The notes under the pieces are model-generated. The model was given only the letters and a program-made list of their open reading frames with translations. It ran no database searches and was not told the DNA's origin. The position numbers and the translations under genes are program-made. A stretch of DNA of 22,526 nucleotides from Deltaproteobacteria bacterium (GTDB lineage: Bacteria > Myxococcota_A > UBA9160 > PR03), in assembly GCA_018262315.1 (NCBI GenBank), contig JAGSPS010000006.1, forward strand, positions 1 through 22,526. The letters run 5' to 3'. Numbering within the stretch: position 1 is the first letter of the stretch; each line of letters starts with the position of its first letter. Shown here one piece after another: positions 1 through 8,301 of this stretch.

Positions 1-319
1 CGGCGCGCTGCGCCCAGCGCAGGAACGGTGGATGCGGTGGACCTCCGCCCGGCAACACGACCGCGGCGTCGAAGCGTTCTGCGATCTCCCCGAGCACGCG
101 CGCCGACCAGCGGTCGAGCGGGTCTGGCTCGTCACGGCGCTCGCGTGCGAAGCGCGCCCACAGCGACGCCCCGACGTTCCCGGCGAGCACGAGCGTGCCC
201 ACCGGGCGATCGCCGGAAAGCGCCGGCACGCCGTCGCTCGCGACCGGATGGAACGCGCCGCGCGGCGCCATCCCGCGGTCCCGGAGTGCGGCTTCGACCT
301 CGACGAGCGCAACGGACAT
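1..319 (-). CDS. Ferredoxin-like 4Fe-4S family protein, N-terminal part only (cut by left edge)
   Basis: This frame opens with ATG at 317-319 on the minus strand and stays open for 106 codons to the window edge, so only the N-terminal half is visible. The peptide begins MSVALVEVEAALRDRG and contains the segments GTLVLAGNVGASLWARF, DPLDRWSARVLGEIAERF and a final GGGPPHPPFLRWAQRA. From memory this pattern matches the N-terminus of a proteobacterial family annotated as ferredoxin or 4Fe-4S-binding protein. In that family cysteine clusters lie in the C-terminal half, which is off the window and cannot be checked here. No convincing Shine-Dalgarno precedes the ATG. It lies 45 bases after the diiron protein stop on the same strand and could be co-transcribed. 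The assignment rests on recall of the N-terminal pattern; the coding call itself is firmer than the function. Confidence 0.5.
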   Translation of the reverse strand, partial: MSVALVEVEAALRDRGMAPRGAFHPVASDGVPALSGDRPVGTLVLAGNVGASLWARFARERRDEPDPLDRWSARVLGEIAERFDAAVVLPGGGPPHPPFLRWAQRA

Positions 320-364
320 CGCGCGGAGCGTCGCGCGCGACCCGGTTGCTCGCCAACGCCGAGC

Positions 365-1356
<992 letters not shown>

Positions 1357-1368
1357 CGTTCGTGGCTC

Positions 1369-2061
1369 CTATGGATGGGTCGAAAGGGTGTTGTGTTGAG
1401 GGACGCCGAGATACGCGAGGAATGCCCGCGCGAGCTCGGCTGCGAGTTCGTCGTCGGAGAGCGCCAGCTCGCTCGAACGCAGTTCGCCGAAGAGCACGAC
1501 GCTCTCGATCGTGCTGACGGTCATCGCCAGACCGAAGCCCACCGCGCGCGCCGCGTTGGGATGCGCGATCTCGTCGGCTCGCGCGAGCAACAGCGCCGAT
1601 AGTCTCGCGGCGACGGAGCGCGAGAGACGATCCTGTCGCGCGCGGAACTCGACGTCGCCCTGGTTGCGCACCACGAAGGCGCGGATCAGGCCCTGGCGCT
1701 CGCGGTAGATCTCGACGAGGAAGCGAACGACGGCGCGCAGGATCGCCGGGATCTTCGTGCCAGCCCAGCGCGCCGGGTCGAGCGCGAGGTCGGCCGTCGC
1801 CATCGCCTGCTCGAAGTAGCGGTCGTGGAGCGCGTAGAGCAGCCCGGTCTTGTCGCGGAAGCGGGCGTAGAAGGCACCCACGGACGACTCCGCGCGCCGC
1901 GCCACATCCGCGACCGTGGCCTCTTCGAAGCCCTTCTCGGTGACGAGCGCCTCGGCGGCGTCGAGGATCCGGTCGAGGGTCTCCTGGCTGCGGGCCTGCT
2001 GCGGCGCCCGGACCCAGCGCAGGTCGGGAACGGGTCTGGGCAGCCGCTCGGGCGCATCCAT
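1369..2061 (-). CDS. TetR/AcrR family transcriptional repressor
   Basis: The 230-residue protein has the TetR layout: an N-terminal helix-turn-helix region at about residues 25-75 (TLDRILDAAEALVTEKGFEE, then TVADVARRAESSVGAFYARF and RDKTGLLYALHDRYFE), followed by a helical ligand-binding and dimerisation domain. The GAFYARF stretch matches the recognition-helix end typical of the family. ATG at 2059-2061 follows GGGAGG with an 8-base spacer. The diiron gene follows after 12 bases. Upstream a promoter is bracketed by two palindromes (2121-2144 and 2178-2201), so autorepression and control of the diiron gene are likely. The ligand is unknown; TetR proteins beside oxygenase genes often sense a hydrophobic substrate, but nothing here identifies it. 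Confidence 0.92.
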   Translation of the reverse strand: MDAPERLPRPVPDLRWVRAPQQARSQETLDRILDAAEALVTEKGFEEATVADVARRAESSVGAFYARFRDKTGLLYALHDRYFEQAMATADLALDPARWAGTKIPAILRAVVRFLVEIYRERQGLIRAFVVRNQGDVEFRARQDRLSRSVAARLSALLLARADEIAHPNAARAVGFGLAMTVSTIESVVLFGELRSSELALSDDELAAELARAFLAYLGVPQHNTLSTHP

Positions 2062-2120
2062 CGCTCTGACCTCCCATTCCGCGCTCGGGCTCGCCGCCCT
2101 GGTCTCCAGAGGGACGACCT

Positions 2121-2144
2121 GAACAAGAACCAGTATTCTGATTC
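2121..2144. promoter_or_regulatory. Candidate TetR operator O2 (degenerate)
   Basis: This 24-base site aligns with the palindrome at 2178-2201 using the same four-base centre. The right half ATTCTGATTC matches 8 of 10 and the left half 5 of 10. It begins two bases downstream of the predicted -10 box and covers the expected transcription start of tetR, a position where a bound repressor would block RNA polymerase. Confidence 0.5.
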
Positions 2145-2146
2145 TG

Positions 2147-2176
2147 TTTGTAGCTGAGGGAGATAGGACGTGTCAA
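2147..2176 (-). promoter_or_regulatory. Predicted sigma70-type promoter of tetR-diiron operon
   Basis: Reading the minus strand, a perfect TTGACA (2176-2171) is followed after 18 bases by TACAAA (2152-2147, 4 of 6 to TATAAT). Local composition is much more A/T-rich than the surroundings. The promoter lies between the two candidate operators and points toward tetR, leaving about 80 bases of 5' untranslated RNA. No transcription start is proven. Confidence 0.6.
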
Positions 2177-2177
2177 C

Positions 2178-2201
2178 AGATCAGAATGAGAATTCTGATC
2201 T
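2178..2201. promoter_or_regulatory. Candidate TetR operator O1, perfect 10-bp inverted repeat
   Basis: Arms AGATCAGAAT (2178-2187) and ATTCTGATCT (2192-2201) are perfect inverted repeats around GAGA. The length and symmetry are typical of a site for a TetR dimer. It sits one base beyond the -35 hexamer of the tetR promoter and covers the stop codon (TAG, 2202-2200) of the upstream hemerythrin-domain gene, so the site lies in the 3' end of that reading frame. Confidence 0.65.
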
Positions 2202-2637
2202 AGCGAACCTCCGCGGCGCGGGAGAGGAGCCGCTCCTCCCGCTCTTCATGCCGGCGGAGACTGGCCGCCATGTCACGGAAGGAGGCGAGGATCTCGGCGG
2301 CAGGCCCGTTCGCATCGATGGCGCGAAGCGACGCGACGATCCGATCGAGCTCTTCGCGGAAACGAACGTGCTCGCGGATCAGCTCATCGAGTTCGGACTG
2401 GAAGTCGGGGCGCAGCCCGCGCAGCGCTGGGAAATGGACCTGCTCCTCGAGCGCGAAGTGCGCGTCGAGCGAGGCGTGGAAGCCGTGCAGCAGCTGCTGC
2501 ATCTCTCCGGGATCGCCGCGTTCGAACGCGCGCAGCACCGTCGCTTCGAGCGCGTCGAGGTAAGTGTGCTGGCTCGCGATGCGGCGCGCCTCGTGGGCGA
2601 GGCGAAGGCGAAGTCCGGGCTGATCAGGCTGCGTCAC
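2200..2637 (-). CDS. Hemerythrin-like (HHE) domain protein
   Basis: The 145-residue protein shows the histidine/carboxylate spacing of hemerythrin-like four-helix bundles: His24; His60-x3-Glu64-x3-His68 (DAHFALEEQVHFPAL); His90 (REHVRF); and His130-Glu-Glu-x-Glu134. In the family these residues bind a diiron site that senses or binds O2 or supports iron/redox homeostasis. It is cytoplasmic, with no signal peptide or added domain, so its specific role is open. The start is GTG at 2635-2637 with only a weak ribosome-binding site; a different in-frame start is possible. It is upstream of tetR on the same strand, separated by the tetR promoter region, and its stop codon lies inside operator O1. 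Confidence 0.85.
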   Translation of the reverse strand: MTQPDQPGLRLRLAHEARRIASQHTYLDALEATVLRAFERGDPGEMQQLLHGFHASLDAHFALEEQVHFPALRGLRPDFQSELDELIREHVRFREELDRIVASLRAIDANGPAAEILASFRDMAASLRRHEEREERLLSRAAEVR

Positions 2638-2706
2638 GTCGCCAGGAATAGCACCGCTCCGCTTCGATGCGCGCGGCGACGGCCGGTGAAGCGGAGCGGG
2701 CAGGCA

Positions 2707-2808
2707 AGGAGCCGGGCGTCAAGTTATTCAGGCGTCAAGTTATTCAGCTCCTCAGGCTCCTTGCGATACGGAATAACTTGACACGAAGTAACTTGACGCC
2801 CGGCTCCT
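2707..2808. repeat. 102-bp imperfect inverted repeat with TCAAGTTATTC motifs (REP/MITE-like)
   Basis: The left arm 2707-2745 and right arm 2771-2808 are inverted copies: an outer 20-bp perfect stem (AGGAGCCGGGCGTCAAGTTA and its complement), a 7/6-base bubble, and an inner 12-bp perfect stem (GTCAAGTTATTC), with a 25-base loop. The left arm also holds a 16-bp tandem direct repeat, GGCGTCAAGTTATTCA at 2715-2730 and 2731-2746. The A/T-rich core is foreign to the local composition. The outermost right base falls in the codon just after the basic tail of the M4 protease sorting signal, and the element supplies that gene's stop codon. It resembles palindromes moved by REP-associated transposases, but no transposase lies in the window. 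As RNA it would also fold strongly at the 3' end of the protease message. Confidence 0.85.
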
Positions 2809-5800
2809 AGGCGCAGGCGCGCGAGGAGCGCGACGGCGCTCCAGGCGAACGCGACGAGCCATGTCGAAGCGGGCTCGGGAACGAAGACGCCGCGGCGGTA
2901 GATCACGCCGAAGTCCGCGTCCTCGAGCCACACCGTCTGCGCGCCGCTGGGCGTGATCCGGTCGGCCGCGACGCCCTGCTTCTCGAGCGACACGCCGGAG
3001 TTCACGAATGGATCCGCCTGCGAGAAGATCACCGCGTCGTCGGAACCGGTGTAGCTCGGGATGCCGAAGGCCGGGGACATGGGCGTGCCCGCGAGATCGG
3101 CGATTTTCGCGAGCGCGCCGGTGTCGAGATTCCCGGCCAGCACCGCACCGTTTCCGGTCTGCTGGTCGACGACGTCGAACACGATGTGGCTGTCGCTCGT
3201 CTGGGCGAGCGCGGGGTATCCGATGTTGATGCCGCGCTCCGGCGGGACGATCGTGAAGATGGCTCCGCTGGAGAGATCCACCGCATAGATCGCCCACACC
3301 CGCACGGCCGCCGCACCGGCTCCCGAACCGAGGAAGTCGACCTGCGTCAGCGCATCGAAGACGAGCCATCGCCCGTCGGCGCTGAAATCCATCTGATCGG
3401 CGAACAGGATGCTGGCGATCGTGGCGGCGTCGATCGCGGGCGCTTCGATCGAGAAGATCGAGAGGTCGTTGGGCGGCGCGATGCGATCGTCGAAGACATA
3501 GATCTCGTTCTCCGGATCGCCGCTGACCAGGTTCCGCAGCACGAAGCTGAAGCGATTGCCGTCCGGTGAGATCGCGACCGAGGACACCACCCCCGATACG
3601 CTGGGGTCACAGAACTCGGTCTCGGTGCCGTCGGTGCGGATGGAACAGAGACCGTCGATCGAATCGACGAAGACCGCCTCGGAGCCGTCGCCGAGCACGG
3701 CCGGACGCGCGGCCTTCACGTCGAAGTTGCTGAGGGGAAAGTCGACGGCTCCGTCGATCGGGGGCTCCCGGCGCCACAGGAAGTTCGCGCCGATGTCGGG
3801 GTTGAAGCGGACGAAGAGCGTCGAGTCGCTTCCCGCCGTACCGGGGAACGGGTCGGGCGGCTCGGTGCCGGGGCCGTCGAGGACCTCGACCGCGGTGAAG
3901 GCGTCGCGCACCGCCTGCACGTCGGCAGCGGTGATCCCCGTCACAGGAAGCGTGGACAGTTCTTGCGCCGACGTCACCGCCGCGAGGCGCGCGTCGACGA
4001 AGTTCGCGCTGGCGGTCAGATGCGCCGTCAGCGCGCGGTAGAAGATCGCCTGCGCCTTCTGGCGCCCGATCGCGTTCGGCAGTCCCTGCACGAGCTGGTA
4101 GAAGGCATGGTTCACGATGCTGCTGTTCAAATGAACGCCGCCGTTGTCCTCGCTGGTGCGGATCCGCTGGCTGTATTTCGAGGGATACGGGCCGAAGCTC
4201 GTCGAAATCGAGCCGGGGTTCTGCATGTTGCGAGCGGGGGTAGACAACGCGGGCGGCGACCCGACCAGCCAGTCCGGCGTCGCCGCGCCCGCGACGTGCG
4301 CCTCGACCATCTCGCCGAAGATGTCCGAGAAGGCTTCGTTGAGCGCACCCGATTCGTCCTTGTAGATCAGGTTCGCGCTGTGATGGGTGACGCCGTGGGT
4401 CAGCTCATGCGCCACCACGTCGAGCGCGCCAGCGTATTTCTGGGCGTCGCCGAACGCCATGATGTTGTTCTCGGAGAGGAAGAACGCGTTGGGGAAGTTC
4501 AGGCCGAGCCGCACGACGCCGATCAGCGTTCCACCTGCATCGTCGAGCGAGTTGCGGCCGTGGACGCCGAGGAAGTAGTCGTAGACACGCGACAGGTTCA
4601 CGAGGGCCGAGACGCCGTCGCCGACGCTCGGTCCGCTGCTCGTACCCTGAGGCAACCAGGGGTTCGTACCGGTCGCGGATTTCAGATGGAAGAGCGTGGG
4701 GAGCTGCTGGGGATTGCTGTTCGGCGGCTGGTTCCCGGCGTCGAGTACGACGATGCCGCCGTGCGTGGTATCGGGATCGGGCGGATTCGAGCCCGCCGCG
4801 TTGAACATGGCCTTGTTGGTGTCGACCAGGAAGAAGTTGCCCTCGGACTCCTTCCAGACATGAATCGACTGGCCGGCGCCAAGCGCGTCGGTGCCGGTGC
4901 CGAGGAAATCGACGTCCTGCGCGGTGTTCCAGGCGTCCAGGACGGCACCCGCGTGCGCGTCGACGATCACCCACCACTGGTCCTGCAACGTCGCCGGCAC
5001 GAACACCTTCCAGGCGAGCCGCGGGAAACCGCTTCCGGTGTAGATCAGCAGCTCGGGCGTCCCGATCTGCGCGTCCGCGGCGCCCGCGATCTGCGCCCGC
5101 GCCGCTACCACCGCGGCGTTCGCCGCCACCGTCGGGGTCGTGCCCAGCGCGGTGGGCGTCTCGACGCTGGCGCCGTCCATCGCGTCGACGTCGCCGCTCG
5201 GGTCGAGGTGCACGATCACTTCGGCCGGCCACACGCGCAGCGAGTCGTGGCGCTGGCCAAACCTGAGTTGGGTGCGGCCGAGTGCATCGCGCTGCGTGCG
5301 CTGGAGAGCCAGCTCGGCGTCGGGATCGCCGAGCTTCAGAAGCGCCGCGCGCTTGCGCAGGAACGCGCGCGCGGTGTCGGCGGCCGGGTCGCGACCAGCG
5401 CGCGCCCGCGCGGCGCGCTCCAGCTGGTCGCCGCGGATCAGCCGCGGCGTCCCGCTCTCGCGGCGCATGCTGACCTCGACGGCGCCACGCGCGTTGCGGC
5501 GCAGATCTTCGAGCGCGTCGCGCTGGAGGAGCGACAGCGCCACCGGTCGCGTCGCACGCACGACTTCGCGCGCCTGCAGCGCGCTCTCGCGAGCGACCGC
5601 TGCGCGCGTGCGCAGCGTGTCGGCGACGGCGCGGGCGCGCAGGTCGTGCGACGGCTCGGGCATGCGCGGCGCCACGAGTCGCGGCGCATCCGCCAGAGGC
5701 CTGAGTTGCAGCGCTGCCGGCGCCGCCGCCAGCGCCGGCTGCGCGACGAGCCCCGCGCACAGCGCTGCAATCGCAGCGATCTCGAGACCCGATCCGATCC

Positions 5801-5819
5801 ACGCGACGACTCGCCTCAC
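2724..5819 (-). CDS. Secreted M4 (thermolysin-like) metalloprotease with propeptide, beta-propeller-like region and PEP-CTERM anchor
   Basis: The 1031-residue protein starts at GTG 5817-5819, overlapping the upstream stop (GTGA), with AAGGAG 8 bases before it. In order: signal peptide (cleavage near PALA-AAP, about residue 31); FTP/PepSY-type inhibitory propeptide to about residue 300; and an M4 catalytic domain with HELTH (His471, Glu472, His475), third zinc ligand Glu495 in GALNEAFSD, and proton-donor His563 in DNGGVHLN, all at thermolysin spacing. Residues about 650-970 have TolB/WD-like repeats (AVFVDSIDG, AISPDGNRFSF, DFSADGRWLVFDA). V980-PEP-983, a hydrophobic helix and ARLR at 1000-1003 form a PEP-CTERM signal. 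It should be exported, processed by an exosortase and surface-attached or released. The last 27 residues are encoded by the inverted repeat 2707-2808 and are probably not original. At over 1000 residues it is much longer than a classical M4 precursor because of the propeller part. Confidence 0.9.
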   Translation of the reverse strand: MRRVVAWIGSGLEIAAIAALCAGLVAQPALAAAPAALQLRPLADAPRLVAPRMPEPSHDLRARAVADTLRTRAAVARESALQAREVVRATRPVALSLLQRDALEDLRRNARGAVEVSMRRESGTPRLIRGDQLERAARARAGRDPAADTARAFLRKRAALLKLGDPDAELALQRTQRDALGRTQLRFGQRHDSLRVWPAEVIVHLDPSGDVDAMDGASVETPTALGTTPTVAANAAVVAARAQIAGAADAQIGTPELLIYTGSGFPRLAWKVFVPATLQDQWWVIVDAHAGAVLDAWNTAQDVDFLGTGTDALGAGQSIHVWKESEGNFFLVDTNKAMFNAAGSNPPDPDTTHGGIVVLDAGNQPPNSNPQQLPTLFHLKSATGTNPWLPQGTSSGPSVGDGVSALVNLSRVYDYFLGVHGRNSLDDAGGTLIGVVRLGLNFPNAFFLSENNIMAFGDAQKYAGALDVVAHELTHGVTHHSANLIYKDESGALNEAFSDIFGEMVEAHVAGAATPDWLVGSPPALSTPARNMQNPGSISTSFGPYPSKYSQRIRTSEDNGGVHLNSSIVNHAFYQLVQGLPNAIGRQKAQAIFYRALTAHLTASANFVDARLAAVTSAQELSTLPVTGITAADVQAVRDAFTAVEVLDGPGTEPPDPFPGTAGSDSTLFVRFNPDIGANFLWRREPPIDGAVDFPLSNFDVKAARPAVLGDGSEAVFVDSIDGLCSIRTDGTETEFCDPSVSGVVSSVAISPDGNRFSFVLRNLVSGDPENEIYVFDDRIAPPNDLSIFSIEAPAIDAATIASILFADQMDFSADGRWLVFDALTQVDFLGSGAGAAAVRVWAIYAVDLSSGAIFTIVPPERGINIGYPALAQTSDSHIVFDVVDQQTGNGAVLAGNLDTGALAKIADLAGTPMSPAFGIPSYTGSDDAVIFSQADPFVNSGVSLEKQGVAADRITPSGAQTVWLEDADFGVIYRRGVFVPEPASTWLVAFAWSAVALLARLRLGAGRQVTSCQVIPYRKEPEELNNLTPE
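2808..2882 (-). other. PEP-CTERM sorting signal of the M4 protease, interrupted by the repeat
   Basis: Residues 980-1004 of the protease read VPEP, a hydrophobic helix (TWLVAFAWSAVALLA) and RLRL. This is the three-part signal recognised by exosortases. PEP-CTERM proteins normally end within a few residues of the basic cluster; here the frame continues 27 more residues, starting exactly at the edge of the inverted repeat. No exosortase gene is present in the window. Confidence 0.8.
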
Positions 5820-6547
5820 GGCTTCCACTCCTTCCCTTTCGAACCCGCATCGGGAATTGCAACCGGCAGCTTGCGCAACAGCGCGCCGCTCTGCGCGTCG
5901 ATCGTTCGTTCGGCACCCTGGAGCGCGCCGGCGGGCGCCGCAACGCGCCAGGCGAGGCGCGGCGTCGCACCGCGCTCGGCGAACACGACGAGATCCGTCG
6001 CGCACGCTGCACAGGCATCGGCCGCCAGACCGGCGTCGCGTGCCGCGATGCCGCGCGCGTCGTCCACCGAGAGGGCAGGCGTCACCTCGAGTTCGCGCGG
6101 CGTCGCGATCGTGGTGCCGTTCACCAGCACGACGCGGCGCTCGCGGTCGAGGTGCACGATCAGCTCGGCGCCGGGGATCGGGAGGCCGCGGTAGGTCTGG
6201 TCGAAGCGGACGTGCGTGGTGCCGATCTTGTCGACGTCGATGCGCCGCTTCGTCAGCTCCGCGTTTGGCTGGTCGAGGCGGAAGAGTTCGGCATATGCGG
6301 TCAGGAAGGCGCGGGCCACGCTCTCCGCGTCGCCCGCGTTGCGCGCGGCGCGGAACAGCGGGTCGCCGTCGAGTTCGCGCGAAAGATTCTGGCCCTTGAA
6401 GAAGCGGACCGTGCCGCTCGCCGGGTCGCGGGTGAGCGTGGAGCCGGGCGGCAGCGCCGGATCGGCGGACGCCTTGGTCCCCCCGGTAGAGCACGCGGGC
6501 GCGATCAGGATCACGGCGACCGCGACGACGAGGCCGGGTTTTCGCAT
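5816..6547 (-). CDS. Lipoprotein consisting of a stand-alone thermolysin-type propeptide (FTP + PepSY-like)
   Basis: The 243-residue protein begins MRKPGLVVAVAVILIAPACS, a lipoprotein-type signal with a non-ideal lipobox (APAC, Cys19) and Ser at +2, suggesting an outer-membrane location. Residues about 40-145 follow the fungalysin/thermolysin propeptide pattern (GTVRFFKGQNLSREL, then VARAFLTAYAELFRLDQPNA, then GTTHVRFDQTYRGLPIPGAE). Residues about 150-235 look like a PepSY-type domain (SVDDARGIAA, PRLAWRV, TIDAQSGALL). No protease domain follows; the frame stops and the M4 protease starts at the overlapping GTG. In M4 and fungalysin zymogens this module chaperones folding and inhibits the active site, so a separate inhibitor or chaperone for the downstream enzyme is a reasonable inference. 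The downstream protein nevertheless has its own propeptide. Confidence 0.8.
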   Translation of the reverse strand: MRKPGLVVAVAVILIAPACSTGGTKASADPALPPGSTLTRDPASGTVRFFKGQNLSRELDGDPLFRAARNAGDAESVARAFLTAYAELFRLDQPNAELTKRRIDVDKIGTTHVRFDQTYRGLPIPGAELIVHLDRERRVVLVNGTTIATPRELEVTPALSVDDARGIAARDAGLAADACAACATDLVVFAERGATPRLAWRVAAPAGALQGAERTIDAQSGALLRKLPVAIPDAGSKGKEWKP

Positions 6548-6570
6548 CCGCCCACGATACCCGCCAATGG

Positions 6571-6605
6571 AAAAGCCCGCGCCCGGCGGGGGGCCGAGCG
6601 CGGGC
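6571..6605 (-). terminator. Intrinsic-terminator-like hairpin
   Basis: On the minus strand an 8-bp perfect stem (GCGCGGGC complement pairs, 6598-6605 with 6575-6582) with a G/C-rich 15-base loop is followed by TTTTCC. It lies downstream of the SGNH hydrolase gene (stop at 6733) and just before the propeptide lipoprotein gene, so it may separate the two transcripts. The T-run is short, so efficiency is uncertain. Confidence 0.45.
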
Positions 6606-6672
6606 CGATGCGAAGAGGAGTGGACGCCCTCGTTTCTAGTCGCCCAGCATGACGCCCAGATGAACGCGTTGC

Positions 6673-6725
6673 CTTGGGGACGTTCCTGAATTCACCTGAG
6701 TCAACAAGGCAGGATCGTCCCCAAG
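6673..6725. repeat. REP-like palindrome with GGGGACG core
   Basis: CTTGGGGACGTTCCTG at 6673-6688 pairs with CAGGATCGTCCCCAAG at 6710-6725 (15 of 16 pairs) around a 21-base loop. It begins 7 bases after the SGNH hydrolase stop. I associate this kind of GGGGACGTTCCTG palindrome with intergenic REP elements in some high-GC proteobacteria, but this is recall only. It is unrelated in sequence to the element at 2707-2808. Confidence 0.7.
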
Positions 6726-6732
6726 TCAACGG

Positions 6733-8232
6733 TCAGCGGAGGGTGGCGGCGAGGTGGGTGGCGACGGCGGCGTGGCCTTCGTCGGTCCAGTGGGGGTCAT
6801 AGGTGAAGTAGGCCGGGACGCCATCGGCGATGCGCTCGCGCAGCACGTTCGTCAGCGAGATGAACTCGACGCCGCGCTCGGCGCACCAGTCGCGCAGGAC
6901 GTTCTCCTGGGTGTCTAGATGGCGGTAGAGGCGTTCGCGGAAGGGTTCGGGCGGCAGCAGTTCGCCACCTCGATCGCGAAGGGCGGCGAACGCGCGCAGT
7001 TGCTCGGCGCTCACCTGGTCGCGCAAGAGCGGCAGCACGACGTGCGGCTTCGACGGCGCGTACGCGACGATCAGCCGCACGCCGCGTTCGCGCGCGAGAT
7101 CGGCGATCTGGCGCAGCACTACCTCGTTCGTGGTCCACTCGGGCGCCGCCGCGAATGCCTCGGGCTCCCAGTCGAGTCGCATCATGTGCTTCGGTTCCCA
7201 CGCGTAGTGCTGGGTGGAGCCGCCCGCCGTGACGGCTGCCGGCATCCAGGAAAGCGCGAGGCTCGGCGGAAGCGGCCACTCGGCGCCGATCGGCGCGAGC
7301 AGCTGCACGAGCGCCAGCTCGGTGCGCCCGCGCAACGGCGACGTATTCCACACGTAGTCGAGAACGCGATCGAGAACTCCGGCGCCGAAGACACCGGCCT
7401 GCTTTGCGGCCGGCGTGCGCGCCGCCGTCTCGGGCACGGGGTCGAGCGGCTTCCAGTCGTTGCCTTCGTAGATCGTGATGATCAGCGTGCGCGCACCGGA
7501 ATCGAGGCCAAACGCCACCCAGTTGTTCAAGTACTCGCGAATCGTGAGGCCCGAAACGCCGGTGTTGTAGACGCGCAACCCCGTCTGGCGCGCGAGCAGC
7601 GACCACCAGGTCTGCGCGTCGGACACCATCGATCCCTCGGTGAACGAATCTCCCGCTACGACCACGTCGTAGCGACCCTCGCGCGGCGGATTGCGCAGGC
7701 CGCGGTCGTCGGTGCTGAGCACCACGGGCAGCGCAGGATGACCCGCCACGCGCTGCGGATACGACCGGCCTGGGACCGGCAGATCCTCGCGCAGCACCTC
7801 CCAGCGGAAATTCGGCTCGCGCGTCGTCACGGTGCCGCCGAGGCGCGCGCGCAGCGCGGGATCCTGCACGAAGTTCGCGACCGGCGCGCTCTGATAGCGC
7901 GGCGCAATGCTGATCCGCGCGAACGACGAGACCACCACGACACCGGCGAACGCCGAGCCCAGCGCGAGCGTCGCGAGCAACACGGTCTCGGCGAGCGACC
8001 GGCGGTTCCAGAGCAGCACGGCCAGCAAGCCCAGCAACAGTGTGCCGAGCGCAAGCGCCACGAAATGCCCCAACGCGTAGCGACCCAGCAACAGCGGCTG
8101 CTGGCGCGCGACGTGTGCGACCACGGGGCCCGGGATCGCCCAGGCGATCGCGATGATCGCGACGAGGCCCAGCGCCACGCGCCGTCGCGTCGGGACGCTG
8201 CGCAGTGCAAATCGTGAGGCTGCGGCGCGCAT
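6733..8232 (-). CDS. Membrane-anchored SGNH/GDSL-type hydrolase (AlgX/AlgJ-like layout)
   Basis: The 499-residue protein has a basic N-terminus and three hydrophobic helices (about residues 18-40, 52-74 and 82-105), then a long extracytoplasmic domain. SGNH hallmarks are present: block I VVAGDSFTEG with nucleophile Ser196, a GND with Asn258 in IYEGNDWK, and block V DPHW with Asp479 and His481 (DPHWTDEGH). This set is typical of esterases or acetyltransferases acting on polysaccharides or cell-surface glycans. The helices followed by a periplasmic SGNH domain suggest it modifies acyl groups on a surface glycan. It is divergent from the GT39-like gene with about 70 bases between starts, so both may act on envelope glycans; that link is inference. 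The specific substrate is unknown. Confidence 0.8.
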   Translation of the reverse strand: MRAAASRFALRSVPTRRRVALGLVAIIAIAWAIPGPVVAHVARQQPLLLGRYALGHFVALALGTLLLGLLAVLLWNRRSLAETVLLATLALGSAFAGVVVVSSFARISIAPRYQSAPVANFVQDPALRARLGGTVTTREPNFRWEVLREDLPVPGRSYPQRVAGHPALPVVLSTDDRGLRNPPREGRYDVVVAGDSFTEGSMVSDAQTWWSLLARQTGLRVYNTGVSGLTIREYLNNWVAFGLDSGARTLIITIYEGNDWKPLDPVPETAARTPAAKQAGVFGAGVLDRVLDYVWNTSPLRGRTELALVQLLAPIGAEWPLPPSLALSWMPAAVTAGGSTQHYAWEPKHMMRLDWEPEAFAAAPEWTTNEVVLRQIADLARERGVRLIVAYAPSKPHVVLPLLRDQVSAEQLRAFAALRDRGGELLPPEPFRERLYRHLDTQENVLRDWCAERGVEFISLTNVLRERIADGVPAYFTYDPHWTDEGHAAVATHLAATLR

Positions 8233-8301
8233 GAAGTGTCGAGATGCATAGCAGTCGACCGCGCTCGGAGGAACTCACGAACGCGTGCAGGAACGCCGCA
8301 A

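Noticed and set aside
2707..2808. Complete insertion sequence
   Set aside because: Only 102 bases and no transposase; it is a non-autonomous palindromic repeat at most.
3963..6194. 743-codon plus-strand frame opposite the M4 protease
   Set aside because: It is antisense to a protease with intact catalytic motifs and is Arg/Val/Glu-rich with no domain. It is a by-product of GC-rich codon bias.
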